This document shows, one piece after another, positions 24,701 through 32,283 of a stretch of 36,269 nt of DNA. The stretch comes from an uncultured Hyphomicrobiales bacterium. GTDB lineage: Bacteria > Pseudomonadota > Alphaproteobacteria > Rhizobiales > Beijerinckiaceae. The stretch is from contig CAIZGR010000566.1 of NCBI GenBank assembly GCA_903932535.1, positions 1-36,269 on the forward strand, given 5' to 3'. The position numbers were made by a program, and so were the translations under genes. Under the pieces are notes generated by a model. The model did not search any database. It was not told where the DNA came from and worked only from the letters and a program-made list of their open reading frames with translations. The first letter of the stretch is position 1. Each line of letters starts with the position of its first letter.

Positions 24701-27234
24701 CGGGATTCGAAGGCAAACTGATCTTCACGGGCAAACTGGCCAATCCGCGGGACCTGTTCGACGCCGCCGATGTCTTCCTGCTGCCGTCCCGCGAGGACCC
24801 GCTCCCGCTCGTGGTGATGGAAGCGATGGCCGCAGGCGCGCCGGTGGTGTGTTTCGAGCGCGCCGGCGGCGCCCCGGAACTCGTCGGCGACAACGCCGGC
24901 GCGGTCGTGCCTTATCTCGACGTCGAGGCGGCGAGCGCGGCCGTGCGCGCGCTCCTCCTCGACGATGGCGCGCGAGCGGCCTGCGGCGCGGCCGGTCGCG
25001 TCGCGATGGAGCGGTTCACCTGGGACAATCACTTCCGGGCGTTTTCCGAGGTCATCGAACGCGCGGAAAGCCGGCGTTCGAGCAGTGACGTCACCGCGAT
25101 CGTGCCGCTCTACAACAGCCGGAAGTATCTGGTCGATCGGATCGAAAGCCTTTTGTCGCAGAGCCTGCAACCGGCGGCGATCGTCGTCCTCGACGACGAT
25201 TCGCAGGACGGGAGCCTGGAATTTGCGCGCCGGCTGCTCGAAGGCTGTTCGATCCCGACGACTTTCGTCGCCAACGAGACCAACAGCGGGTCGCCCTTCA
25301 GGCAGTGGGCGAAAGGACTGAAGCTCGCCGCCACGAGCCTAGTGTGGATTGCGGAAGCCGACGACGTCGCTCTGCCCCAGTTCCTGGAGCGAATCGTCCC
25401 CCTCTTCGACGACGAAACGGTCGTGCTGGCCTATGCCCAGAGCCGGCCGATTCGCGAGGACGGCCAGCCGATATCCGAGGATTACCGCGGCTACTTGAGC
25501 GATCTCTCGACCGAAAAATGGTTGTCGTCCTATACGAGCGAGGGGGAGGAGGAGTTGAAATTCCTCGCCCGCAAGAACACGATCCCGAACGCCAGCGCGG
25601 TGATCGTGCGCTGTGAGGAAGCGCTGCGGCAGATCGGGACAAGCGAAAACCTGCGGCTGTCGGGGGATTGGCTGTTCTACGCCCGGATGGCGAGGCGCGG
25701 AAAGATCGCCTTCGAGGCGTCGGTGCTGAACCTGCACCGCAGGCACGGCGACACGGTCACCGAGAAGGCGGAAAAGAGCCTCACTTGGCTCGAGGATCGG
25801 CTCGCCGTCCACGCCTGTTTCGCGGCTTTCCCATCCGTTTCGACGGCGACCCGGCTCGAGGCGCTCTGCCGCACGGCCTTCGCCTACAACGTGCGGAGGT
25901 CGCGCCATGCGAACGCCGGTCTGCCGTCGTTCACGGGCCACCCGGCGCTCAGAGAACATGGACCTGGGCTGCTCGACAGCGTCACGAGCGGTCGGGCTCA
26001 AGGTTCCTTGCGCCTCCTGATGGCGCTGCCGGACGCGAACCTGGGGGGAGGGCAGGTCAACTGCGTTCGCCTCGCCAACCGACTGGCCGAGGAGCATCTC
26101 GTGTTCCTCGTGAACGCCCGGCCGAAACTCAGCGAGCCGGAACTGGTCGCAATGGTTTCCGGCAAGGTGCTGCTGCTCGAGGGGAGCCTCTCGTCGCTGC
26201 CCTGGTACGAGACCGGCGGCGCCGACAGCCCTCGGCTCCGCGCCGAGACGCTCCAGGCGCTCGTCGCATTTTATGGGATAAGCCACGTTTTTTCGCAGGT
26301 CTGGTGGGCCGACAAGTTCGTCTTCACGCACCTGACGCGAGACAATCCCGATCTCGCTTGGCTCAGCAGAATGTGCGGCTGCTATGAATATCTGATGTAT
26401 AACCCCAAGGGCGACGAAGGGTTCTCTTCGCTCGTCGATCCGCTGATGCGGCGGGTCGACGCGTTGACCTATGTCGCGGACAAGAACCTGGAGTTGTTCG
26501 AGGCCACCGCGGTGGCGAGGCCGCCTCGGATCGAGAAGGTCTTCAACGGATTGCCCCGGAGCCTCTTGAACGGGGCGGCCGACGTCCGGTTGGCGCTCGC
26601 CGGGGACGAACGCGCGGCGTGCCTCTGTTCCCGCGCGATCGCCGAGAAGGGATGGAGGGAGGCGGCGGCGGCCGTCCGGGCCGTGAACGCGCTTCCCGAT
26701 CGGGAGCGGGGCGGCAAGCGCCTGAGGCTCGTCCTGATCGGCGACGGGCCGGTCTATGACGAGCTTCAGGCGGAAGGCCGCGAGGACATTCTGCTCCTCG
26801 GGCGGCAAGCCAATCCGGTCGGCGTCATGAAGCAGTGTCATTTCGGACTGCTTCCCTCCCGATTCCGCAGCGAAAGCCTGCCCACCGTGGTGATCGAGTA
26901 TCTCGCGTGCGGGCTTCCAGTCATTGCGACGCGGATCGGATCGACGCCGGAAATGCTTCTCGCCGACGACAACAGGGCGGCCGGCTGGCTCCTGTCCGCT
27001 ATGGAAGGCGAGGCGCTTGTCGAGGAGATGAAGGCGGCGCTGTCGGCTCTGATGGCCGACGACGAGCTTTACGATCGCAGTTCCGCAATGGCTCGGGATT
27101 TGTTTTCGCAACGTTTCGACCTCGAGATCACCGCGGGACGTTATGTCCGCATGTTGCAAGAGCTGAAGCCGGAGTCCGTTGTCGTCCGAGACAGCGCGCC
27201 CACCCCTCGCCAAGTCGAAAGTCTTGTGGCCTGA
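21796..27234 (+). CDS. Giant multidomain glycosyltransferase (GT4-GT2-GT4 with N-terminal repeats)
   Basis: A 1812-residue protein starting at TTG. Order of parts: two copies of a module of about 125 residues (about 19-141 and 166-290), each with a G-x-(I/V)-E...DED...GWC opening, a P-GF-(C/F)SW middle and an LTN end; nine short repeats (about 322-660); a first GT4 domain (about 719-1080, with VGHEASRTGAPRCLLELA, ARKGTDLFAQ and SREDPLPLVVMEAMAAGAP); a GT2 domain (about 1097-1330, with AIVPLYNSRKYL, DDDSQDGS and the metal-binding EADD); and a second GT4 domain (about 1404-1790, with NLGGGQVNCVRLANRL and ESLPTVVIEYLACGLPV, an E-x7-E motif). There is no signal peptide or obvious membrane span, so it should act in the cytosol on a polysaccharide or surface glycan. 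Three catalytic units suggest it adds several sugars in order. Donors and acceptor are unknown. Confidence 0.88.
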   Translation: MPVSISPILDDAEASTPLRGWIEHFDEDGVGGWCVNVDDPEASLVIEVRFCDWPLCRTATSLVREDIGALVPGSARAGFWCSWKSLSIKDFDLKRIRETVDRQPSGEARIAITVSDEHGNIGSLHVEPSFRLTNSQFLSLIAVYQRSVDSIPQGLTGENCANAEKIKGFCGRVERIDEDFCKGWCLQLGNPDSVAIQVSMLGFSLAEMKTNLPRSDIEKRLGPCGSPGFRFSWSQLRPDPGVLERIHNAAGEVPDSPADLVLAVLDGGEVVGKLETPRVKLTNADLLLILKSRTLEAGGRSGDDIAPVECVRESIHKSLGKLAIVFDSEYYTKTVAECGAGRLGAFEHYYAIGMFRDVDPCALFSSKHYLSQKRVPRGVPAITHYLSHPESLASPHILFDAAQYRKAAGDGGSERTALEDYVGRGWDGEHSPHVFFDQRRYIESYGSGKVLGRTPLEDYLRSAPADGRSPHPLFDGAWYLDRNPDVAKAGMNPLVHFVLAGGKELRDPHPLVSLPWLTEGSNEPNGLQAFRDFITRAEAGRDPHPLVDLAFLTENCGLNGEKPADVLSAYLQESRYWDKAPNKAFDPCWYLEDQRSARNAQLAPLCHYVKYGAARGAFPSPLFWPEWYARTVQNPEAKRSALAHFVRVGKAEGRPPNPLATRETEGRFRSGSLVEIAEQNIRRLFDLPARLPVRRTADGFLSLPWKGAKPRRSQAKSEKVILLVGHEASRTGAPRCLLELARNLVVHQRNVWLVLVKGGDLGEAFETICPTLNLNTFDPSGDQRDKIEYVLRLFKAFNPQGVVVVNTASLEPVYSACETLAVNTIAWVHEMPGFVGPAEGARRAELLRRTCRTIVTVAETVRQAWISAFQLNPDTVAVIYNGGPGPDSRRCDVPERTRSSARANLNISAQTKIVLGCGTVYARKGTDLFAQIAVKTLRRLKGEEVVFVWAGELYDDRMAQWCRSDMATAGFEGKLIFTGKLANPRDLFDAADVFLLPSREDPLPLVVMEAMAAGAPVVCFERAGGAPELVGDNAGAVVPYLDVEAASAAVRALLLDDGARAACGAAGRVAMERFTWDNHFRAFSEVIERAESRRSSSDVTAIVPLYNSRKYLVDRIESLLSQSLQPAAIVVLDDDSQDGSLEFARRLLEGCSIPTTFVANETNSGSPFRQWAKGLKLAATSLVWIAEADDVALPQFLERIVPLFDDETVVLAYAQSRPIREDGQPISEDYRGYLSDLSTEKWLSSYTSEGEEELKFLARKNTIPNASAVIVRCEEALRQIGTSENLRLSGDWLFYARMARRGKIAFEASVLNLHRRHGDTVTEKAEKSLTWLEDRLAVHACFAAFPSVSTATRLEALCRTAFAYNVRRSRHANAGLPSFTGHPALREHGPGLLDSVTSGRAQGSLRLLMALPDANLGGGQVNCVRLANRLAEEHLVFLVNARPKLSEPELVAMVSGKVLLLEGSLSSLPWYETGGADSPRLRAETLQALVAFYGISHVFSQVWWADKFVFTHLTRDNPDLAWLSRMCGCYEYLMYNPKGDEGFSSLVDPLMRRVDALTYVADKNLELFEATAVARPPRIEKVFNGLPRSLLNGAADVRLALAGDERAACLCSRAIAEKGWREAAAAVRAVNALPDRERGGKRLRLVLIGDGPVYDELQAEGREDILLLGRQANPVGVMKQCHFGLLPSRFRSESLPTVVIEYLACGLPVIATRIGSTPEMLLADDNRAAGWLLSAMEGEALVEEMKAALSALMADDELYDRSSAMARDLFSQRFDLEITAGRYVRMLQELKPESVVVRDSAPTPRQVESLVA
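22759..23775 (+). repeat. Nine protein-level tandem repeats of 35-38 residues inside the giant glycosyltransferase
   Basis: The anchor aromatic or hydrophobic residue of each unit falls at residues 326, 364, 399, 436, 474, 512, 547, 585 and 623, giving spacings of 38, 35, 37, 38, 38, 35, 38 and 38. The unit consensus is roughly P-H-P-L-F-D-x3-Y-L, about 10 variable residues, then P-L-x-H-(F/Y)-V-x-x-G. Repeats 6 and 7 are the most divergent (PLVSLPWL, PLVDLAFL). DNA-level identity between units is low, so the array is old. Similar units occur next to glycosyltransferase domains in other alphaproteobacteria, to my knowledge; their role is not established. Confidence 0.82.
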
Positions 27235-27372
27235 AAGGCGATTTCGATCAGGCGGCCGGTTGGAATTTACGAGGTCCGCACGCAGACTTGGAGGAAAGCG
27301 GAGTCGCACGAAACGCAACCCGAACCTCGGCCGCCTCGCCCCGCGAGACGTCCTTCCGATGGATGAGCTGTC

Positions 27373-28383
27373 ATGCGAATGAAAATGCTGGCGTTGCTCG
27401 TGACGGTCGGCTTGGGCCCCGCGGGGGCGGCAAACCGGACCTCGGCGGCGGACGTCTGGTTTTCGTTCCCTCCGAAAACGGACTTCATGGATTTGTTCCG
27501 TAAACCCGACCAGTGGCCGGCGTCCCTGCAAGGCATCGACGCATTCATGCTTCAATCGTCTTTTGTGTACCGCAGCTCAGACAAGCAATTGGCGGAAATC
27601 GTTGGGTTTCTGAGGAAACACGGCGTGAAATTGGCGTTGGAGGCCCAGATGATGCGACTCGGCCCGAACCGATGCGGGCAAGGCATAGAAGGCTACAAAC
27701 CCCCTGGATACATGCGGACTGTCTTTCAAAAGCTGAAAGCGGCCGGCGCCGATCTGGATTTCGTGGCGATGGATGAACCGCTCTGGTTCGGGCGCCTCGC
27801 CAAGCGCAAATCACGCTTCGGAGGCTCCTGTCAGTTCTCTCTCCTCGAGCTTGCGCAGAATCTGAGGCAAAGCGTATCGGAGCTGCTCGAGTTGTACCCC
27901 CGCGCGGAGATCGGAGACGAGGAAACCATCAGATCGCCGGCTATAGATAGGGATATGCCATCCGGCTACCTCTTTGAGATAGAAAAGTGGCTTGCCGCCT
28001 TCGAGCAGGAGACCGGCAGTAAGATCAGGTTTCTTCACTGGGATGTGGCTTGGTTTCCGGCCAAAAATTCGGAGATGGACAAACTCAACTCAAACTATTG
28101 GACCGCGACGCTCGAGAGCGCTGTGACCATGGGCAGAACTCACGAAATCCGGACAGGCATATTTTACGACGGCGATCCCGGCGACGTCGCTTCAGCGGCA
28201 TGGAATGCGCATGCCATCGCGCGTTACAAAGCCGTGGAGGACGAACTCCACATTATGACGGATACGGCCGTCTTCGCGACTTGGATGCATTGTCCGGAGA
28301 GAGCGCTCCCGGAAAGCGATCCCGCGACCCTTTCCTATCTTGCGCGTTCTTATATTCGAGATCGCGACGGCCGAATTCGTTAA
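27373..28383 (+). CDS. Secreted protein of unknown function, probable TIM-barrel (glycoside-hydrolase-like)
   Basis: 336 residues; the family is not recognised. Residues 1 to about 19 form a signal peptide (MRMKMLALLVTVGLGPAGA), implying export. The rest shows alternating strand-helix units, with acidic or aromatic residues at strand ends as in a (beta/alpha)8 barrel: DVWFSFPP, DAFMLQSSF, VKLALEAQMM, DFVAMDEPLWFG (Asp134-Glu135), AEIGDEET (Asp182-Glu183), RFLHWDVAWFP and RTGIFYDGDP. Glu135 and Glu183 or Asp182 would be candidate catalytic residues, but this is fold reasoning only. It lies 138 bases after the giant glycosyltransferase on the same strand, so a role in trimming or processing the exported polysaccharide is plausible. 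It could also be a non-enzymatic barrel. Confidence 0.7.
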   Translation: MRMKMLALLVTVGLGPAGAANRTSAADVWFSFPPKTDFMDLFRKPDQWPASLQGIDAFMLQSSFVYRSSDKQLAEIVGFLRKHGVKLALEAQMMRLGPNRCGQGIEGYKPPGYMRTVFQKLKAAGADLDFVAMDEPLWFGRLAKRKSRFGGSCQFSLLELAQNLRQSVSELLELYPRAEIGDEETIRSPAIDRDMPSGYLFEIEKWLAAFEQETGSKIRFLHWDVAWFPAKNSEMDKLNSNYWTATLESAVTMGRTHEIRTGIFYDGDPGDVASAAWNAHAIARYKAVEDELHIMTDTAVFATWMHCPERALPESDPATLSYLARSYIRDRDGRIR

Positions 28384-28440
28384 TCGGTCGCCGAGGGCTC
28401 CGGCATTTCTCGTCGTCATGCGAAGCCGAAACCGGCGCCG

Positions 28441-28458
28441 GCGGCGACGAATCGCCGC
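28441..28458. terminator. Hairpin between convergent genes (possible bidirectional terminator)
   Basis: GCGGCGA (28441-28447), loop CGAA, TCGCCGC (28452-28458): a perfect 7-bp stem with a tetraloop in the 84-base gap between the TIM-barrel gene and the sqdB-like gene. There is no T tract on either side, so intrinsic termination is uncertain. Confidence 0.4.
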
Positions 28459-28467
28459 GACGTCCGC

Positions 28468-29682
28468 TCAGCGCCAAGCGGCGACGGCGGGGATCTGGGA
28501 CACGACGCAGCGGTCCTTGTACTTGCCGGCGATGTCACAGACCTCTTCCATCAGACCTTTCTCGAGAGTCGTCGGAGCGAGGCCGAGGGACATGAGGCCG
28601 TCGTTCTCGACGTCGAAGTCGTTCGCGGCTTCTTCGTTGCGCGGGTTGGCGACGGAGCGCCACGGCACGCCGGTCATGGCCGATATTCGGCTTGCGAGAT
28701 CGATCACGCGATGGGTCTCGGTGATCTGGTTCAGGATGCGGACGCGCTTGCGGTTGTCTTCCGGGCTCCGGACCGCCAGTTCAATGCAGCGCACCGTATC
28801 CTGGATGTGGATGAACGCGCGGGTCTGTTCTCCCGAACCGTGGACGGTCAGGGGATATCCGAGGGCCGCCTGCAAGAGAAAACGGTTGAGAACCGTGCCG
28901 TAGAGGCCACAATAGTCGAAGCGGTTCACGAGTTCCGGCGCGAGCGCGGTCTCCCTGGTCTGTGTGCCCCAGACGATTCCCTGATGCAGGTCCGTGATGC
29001 GCAGCCCATAGTTCTTGTTATAATAGTAAAAAAACAACGCGTCCTGGCTCTTCGTCATATGATATATGCTGCCGGGTGCGGCCGGGTACATAATCTCGAT
29101 TTCCTTCGGCCCGTCGTCGGAGCGAATGGTGACGGGAAGATAACCTTCCGGAATCCGTGCGCCCGTGGATTTATACCCGTAGACGCCGATCGAGCCCAAA
29201 TGGACGATGTGGGTATCGTAGAGGCCCGCCTCGACCACGGCGCAAAGCACGTCATGGGTGCCGTTGAGATTATTCTGTACGGTATACCGCATGCTGCGCG
29301 AGCCGTACATGGAATACGGAGCGGATCGCTGCTCGGCAAAATGGACAATCGCCGCCGGCTTCTCCGCCTGCAGCAGCATGACGAGGTCACGGTATTCCGA
29401 TCCGACTGTCAGATTGTGGAATCGAATCTCCCTGCGCGAGACGTTTTTCCAGGCCGCCACGCGCGCTTGGGGGGATTGAATGGGCGTCAGGGACGACGTC
29501 CCGAGCTCGAGATCGATTCGCCGGCGCGACAAATTGTCGACGATAACCACGTCGTATCCGAGCGAAGAAAGATGTAATGATGTTGGCCAACCACAAAAGC
29601 CGTCTCCTCCGAGCACAATGATGGTCGTCTTACAAGTCTCGAGGGCGAAACGATCGGGGTTGAACAAGGTGCACCTTTCCAC
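28468..29682 (-). CDS. sqdB: UDP-sulfoquinovose synthase homologue (SqdB/SQD1-type)
   Basis: 404 residues of the extended short-chain dehydrogenase family, very like plant SQD1 and bacterial SqdB, which make UDP-sulfoquinovose from UDP-glucose and sulfite. Shared features are NAD-binding GGDGFCGW (25-32), the VDNLSRRRIDLELG stretch, SLTPIQS, HFAEQRSAPYSM, the YHMTK active-site pair (Tyr207, Lys211), DLHQGIVWGTQT, NRFDYCGLYGTVLNRF and FNPD/NP(R/x)EEA-type C-terminal blocks. Where SQD1 has LGTMGEYG this protein has LGSIGVYG, with Ser for the catalytic Thr. The start is uncertain: GTG 29682, or TTG 29667, which has AAAGG six bases upstream. No sqdC, sqdD or sqdA partner is next to it, so the product may serve a polysaccharide rather than the sulfolipid SQDG. 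Confidence 0.85.
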   Translation of the reverse strand: MERCTLFNPDRFALETCKTTIIVLGGDGFCGWPTSLHLSSLGYDVVIVDNLSRRRIDLELGTSSLTPIQSPQARVAAWKNVSRREIRFHNLTVGSEYRDLVMLLQAEKPAAIVHFAEQRSAPYSMYGSRSMRYTVQNNLNGTHDVLCAVVEAGLYDTHIVHLGSIGVYGYKSTGARIPEGYLPVTIRSDDGPKEIEIMYPAAPGSIYHMTKSQDALFFYYYNKNYGLRITDLHQGIVWGTQTRETALAPELVNRFDYCGLYGTVLNRFLLQAALGYPLTVHGSGEQTRAFIHIQDTVRCIELAVRSPEDNRKRVRILNQITETHRVIDLASRISAMTGVPWRSVANPRNEEAANDFDVENDGLMSLGLAPTTLEKGLMEEVCDIAGKYKDRCVVSQIPAVAAWR

Positions 29683-30243
29683 ATTCAGGTATTTTAGTTT
29701 ACGCTGTAAATGGCTTAAAGGAAAGTTTCATGTCAACGCGCTCCAAATGCATAAAGAGAAATTGGGAAAAGCGACTCTCCGCATCTCGACGCGCTCTCCC
29801 GCCCTTGAAGACCGTCGAAAAATCGGGTTCCTGACGGACGCTCTGTCGATGGCGCGGGCGGGGTATGAGGTCGGCGCCGCCGTTTCCTCTAGCGTCCCCT
29901 TTCGGAATATGGAGACAGCGGACGATCCGCTTGTCATCGGCGCAATCGCCGTCCCCTGCACCCTGCACCCTGAGCCCGTTGCCGCCATGCGCGACTGGGG
30001 CGCAGACAAACAGGATTCGCTTTTCCGAGGCTTACGTCTCTGCCGCCTCGAGGCTCCAGGTCCGGACACGTTGGCCGAGTGAGAATCGCCGTTGTCGCGT
30101 CGGAGAACGAGTCGATCGACGGCGCGCAAGCGGCAAGCGTGACGGTCTCGGTCGACGGAGGGGAAGAAAATCGGCTCCGCTCGGCCCTCGCGCCCGTTTT
30201 CCCGCCGGCGCTCGCAATCTGTAGGGGACACAATGGTTAGGTC
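29683..30243 (+). other. 561-base divergent intergenic region between sqdB-like and GT4 genes
   Basis: No gene can be supported. The part next to sqdB (about 29683-29760) is clearly richer in A and T than its surroundings and probably holds the sqdB promoter. Frames of 100-200 codons are open on both strands between 29480 and 30231, but their products are low-complexity or without family character. A small direct repeat, CCCTGCACCCTGCACCCTGA, lies near 29954-29973 (three 7-base units). The region ends in a weak AGG before ATG 30244. Confidence 0.45.
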
Positions 30244-31392
30244 ATGTCGCTAAAAACAATCGTTCACATCAGCTCGGATTTTCCCGATGCTCTTGCGCCG
30301 GCCAAGACTCACGCGGTCCGCAAGCTGGTAGCGGGGACCGACGGCTACCGGCACGTCGTCTACTCGCTCAATCGCGTGAACTGGCCGCTGCAGATCGCCG
30401 CTCTCGATTTCGGACCCGATCGAAGGGCGGTCGCTTACGGGGCGCCACCCAAAGGCTTCTATCTCGAAACCCGGCTGAATCGCGTGGCCGACTGGATTCT
30501 CGATGACATTGCGAGCCGGGGTCTGTCCGTCGACGCGCTTCACCTTCACAAGCTCTCCGTCGAAGGCTTGATAGGATTGAAGATCGCCCGCGCGCTCCAG
30601 CGCCCTTTCATCGTGAATATCTGGGGCGACACCGATCTGAAGATCCTCGGCGCTCGTGGGGACCTCGTCACACGCTGGAACGCGGTCGTCTCCGAAGCCA
30701 GCCTCATCCTGCCTTGCGCCCCCTGGGCGCTCGACAGAGTCGCTCGGATTCTCTCCGTCGACCGCTCGAAAGCGATCATCCTCCCATGCATCGCGCAGAA
30801 TGGGCCCTTCACGCCTTCTCCGGTCGTGGCGGAGCCGCGGCTGATCAGCGTGTTCCATCTCGATTCGTACCGGCGGAAGAACTTCGAGTCGCTCACGAAA
30901 GCCGTCGTCGCGCTGTCGAGGACACGCCCCGGCGTGACGTTGGACGTCTACGGGGAAGGCTCCCCCAAGACGATTCTGATCCTCGACAAGTTGATCAGGT
31001 CGGCAGGCGCCGAAGCCCTAGTATCGCTCAAAGGTCCCATCACCGACAAGACGCTCGGCCAGACCCTGCAACGCTACGCCGCCTTCGTGATGCCGACGCG
31101 GCGCGAGACCTTCGGCATGGTCTTCATCGAAGCTCTGTTCGCCGGGGTTCCGGTGCTTCACTCGAAGGACTGGGGAATCGACGGGTTCTTCGGGCCCGAC
31201 GAAATCGGCTACGCTTGCGATCCGACGCGGATCGCCGACATCGTCTACGGCGTCGACCATCTGCTGGCGCAGCAGGAGAGCTTCAAACGCCGAATCAAAA
31301 CGATTTACGAAGACGGCCGCCTGAAGCGTTTCGAGACGCCGCACATCGTCGAAACCTATCGGGGGGGGCTGGAGCGCGTGTTGAAGCCCTGA
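30244..31392 (+). CDS. Glycosyltransferase family 4
   Basis: A 382-residue GT-B glycosyltransferase. The N-terminal domain has IVHISSDFPDALAPAKTHAVRKLV, typical of GT4 acceptor domains, and HLHKLSVEGLIGLKIAR. The donor domain has LDVYGEGSPKTILILDKLI, SLKGPITDKTLGQTLQRYAAFVMPT and ETFGMVFIEALFAGVPVLHS, containing the E-x7-E nucleotide-sugar motif. The ATG at 30244 is preceded by a weak GGTTAGG. It is divergent from the sqdB-like gene and probably transfers a sugar in the same glycan pathway; whether it uses UDP-sulfoquinovose cannot be told from sequence. It is the last recognised gene before the tRNA. Confidence 0.88.
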   Translation: MSLKTIVHISSDFPDALAPAKTHAVRKLVAGTDGYRHVVYSLNRVNWPLQIAALDFGPDRRAVAYGAPPKGFYLETRLNRVADWILDDIASRGLSVDALHLHKLSVEGLIGLKIARALQRPFIVNIWGDTDLKILGARGDLVTRWNAVVSEASLILPCAPWALDRVARILSVDRSKAIILPCIAQNGPFTPSPVVAEPRLISVFHLDSYRRKNFESLTKAVVALSRTRPGVTLDVYGEGSPKTILILDKLIRSAGAEALVSLKGPITDKTLGQTLQRYAAFVMPTRRETFGMVFIEALFAGVPVLHSKDWGIDGFFGPDEIGYACDPTRIADIVYGVDHLLAQQESFKRRIKTIYEDGRLKRFETPHIVETYRGGLERVLKP

Positions 31393-31403
31393 GGCGTCGT
31401 AAT

Positions 31404-31520
31404 CCGCGGGACGGCGCGGCGCTTGTGACGCTGTGCGAGGAGCCGTTCGACAAGACAGACGCGGAAGGCATGGCGCGCTTGCACGTCCTCCAGGCGGCGC
31501 TTCGCCCGATCCAGACGTGA
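31404..31520 (+). pseudogene. Possible gene fragment (C-terminal remnant)
   Basis: About 38 codons ending at TGA 31518-31520 read PRDGAALVTLCEEPFDK... with strongly G/C-ending codons, unlike typical intergenic sequence here. There is no start codon with a ribosome site and no upstream coding in this frame, because the GT4 gene occupies another frame. It could be the tail of a gene cut away by recombination, or chance. The family is not recognised. Confidence 0.25.
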
Positions 31521-31598
31521 ACGTCGCCGCCGAAGGAGACGCTTGGGCGCTCCGGGCGGCCGTCCAGACGACCAAAGCTCGCAGTTGGTGAACAGTGC

Positions 31599-31675
31599 TG
31601 GCGCGCCCGAAGAGATTCGAACTCCTGACCCCCAGATTCGTAGTCTGGTGCTCTATCCAGCTGAGCTACGGGCGC
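31599..31675 (-). tRNA. tRNA-Arg (anticodon ACG)
   Basis: The reverse complement folds as a complete 77-nt tRNA. The acceptor stem is GCGCCCG/CGGGCGC, the D arm GCTCAGCTGGATAGAGC, the anticodon arm CCAGA-CTACGAA-TCTGG with anticodon ACG (read as ICG), and the T arm AGGAG-TTCGAAT-CTCTT with one G-T pair. The discriminator is G and the 3' CCA is encoded (31599-31601). It decodes CGU/CGC/CGA. Its 3' end faces the glycosyltransferase region. Confidence 0.96.
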
Positions 31676-32155
31676 GCATACCGGCTTCCGAGGCGACGCA
31701 GGCGCCGCCGCCGGTAGCGGACGGCGGCGTGTAGCGTCTTTTGCCGACGGTGGCAAGAGCGAATTTTTCGGTCGCCGTTTCTCCGTGAAACCCGATTGAC
31801 GCTGTCACGTCGCAGGGGGGCCGAAGCAATCCAGCAGGTCATGCGCAGCGCTCAGCAACCGGAGCCATTTCCCGGGCGGGTCGGGTCGCGGCCCGATTTG
31901 CAGAAGCGGGGCGTGCGCACGCCGTCGATGCGACTCGATTCTCGCGAAGGCGGCGTTCGCGTTTATGCGGCCGTGTCCGGGAATACGAGATGGCCGCAGG
32001 GGTGTACGGGACACGCCGCCCTTTCCCTTGCCGGGCCGCCCGGGGCGGCCGACGCTCAACGCGGGGGCCGCCGGGTTTCGCCGCAGACGCCTTCGCTCCC
32101 CGATTGCCGGAGCGCCCACGATTTTGGCCCCGAACGGGCCGCGAAAAAAAAAGGG
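31676..32155 (+). other. Long intergenic region upstream of the str-operon promoter
   Basis: About 480 bases without a supportable gene. Frames open on both strands are Arg/Pro-rich and lack ribosome sites. Any promoter for the minus-strand tRNA-Arg must lie in its left part, but none was recognised with confidence. An A-tract of nine bases (about 32144-32152) sits just before the -35 element of the str promoter and could act as an UP-like element. Confidence 0.5.
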
Positions 32156-32184
32156 TTGACGCCGAAAGGGCCGCCGCATAAGTT
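32156..32184 (+). promoter_or_regulatory. Sigma-70-type promoter of the str operon
   Basis: TTGACG (32156-32161), a 17-base spacer, TAAGTT (32179-32184), immediately preceded by an A-tract. The spacing and the -35 fit the alphaproteobacterial housekeeping consensus, and the operon downstream is one of the most strongly expressed in bacteria. The predicted transcript would start near 32191, about 295 bases before rpsL. Confidence 0.7.
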
Positions 32185-32283
32185 CTGCACGCTTTCGGCA
32201 GGTCGTAGAGCTTCGCTGTACAGGACGACGCGTCCCGTACCAAACGGCTCTAAACACTGACGATCTCATCGAAGAGCCATTTC

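Noticed and set aside
29480-30082. 200-codon plus-strand frame covering the start of sqdB and the following spacer
   Set aside because: Its first third is antisense to sqdB and the rest shows no family likeness or consistent codon bias; treated as intergenic.
31543-31734. 63-codon plus-strand frame over the tRNA-Arg gene
   Set aside because: The tRNA folds perfectly on the other strand with encoded CCA; the frame is a by-product.
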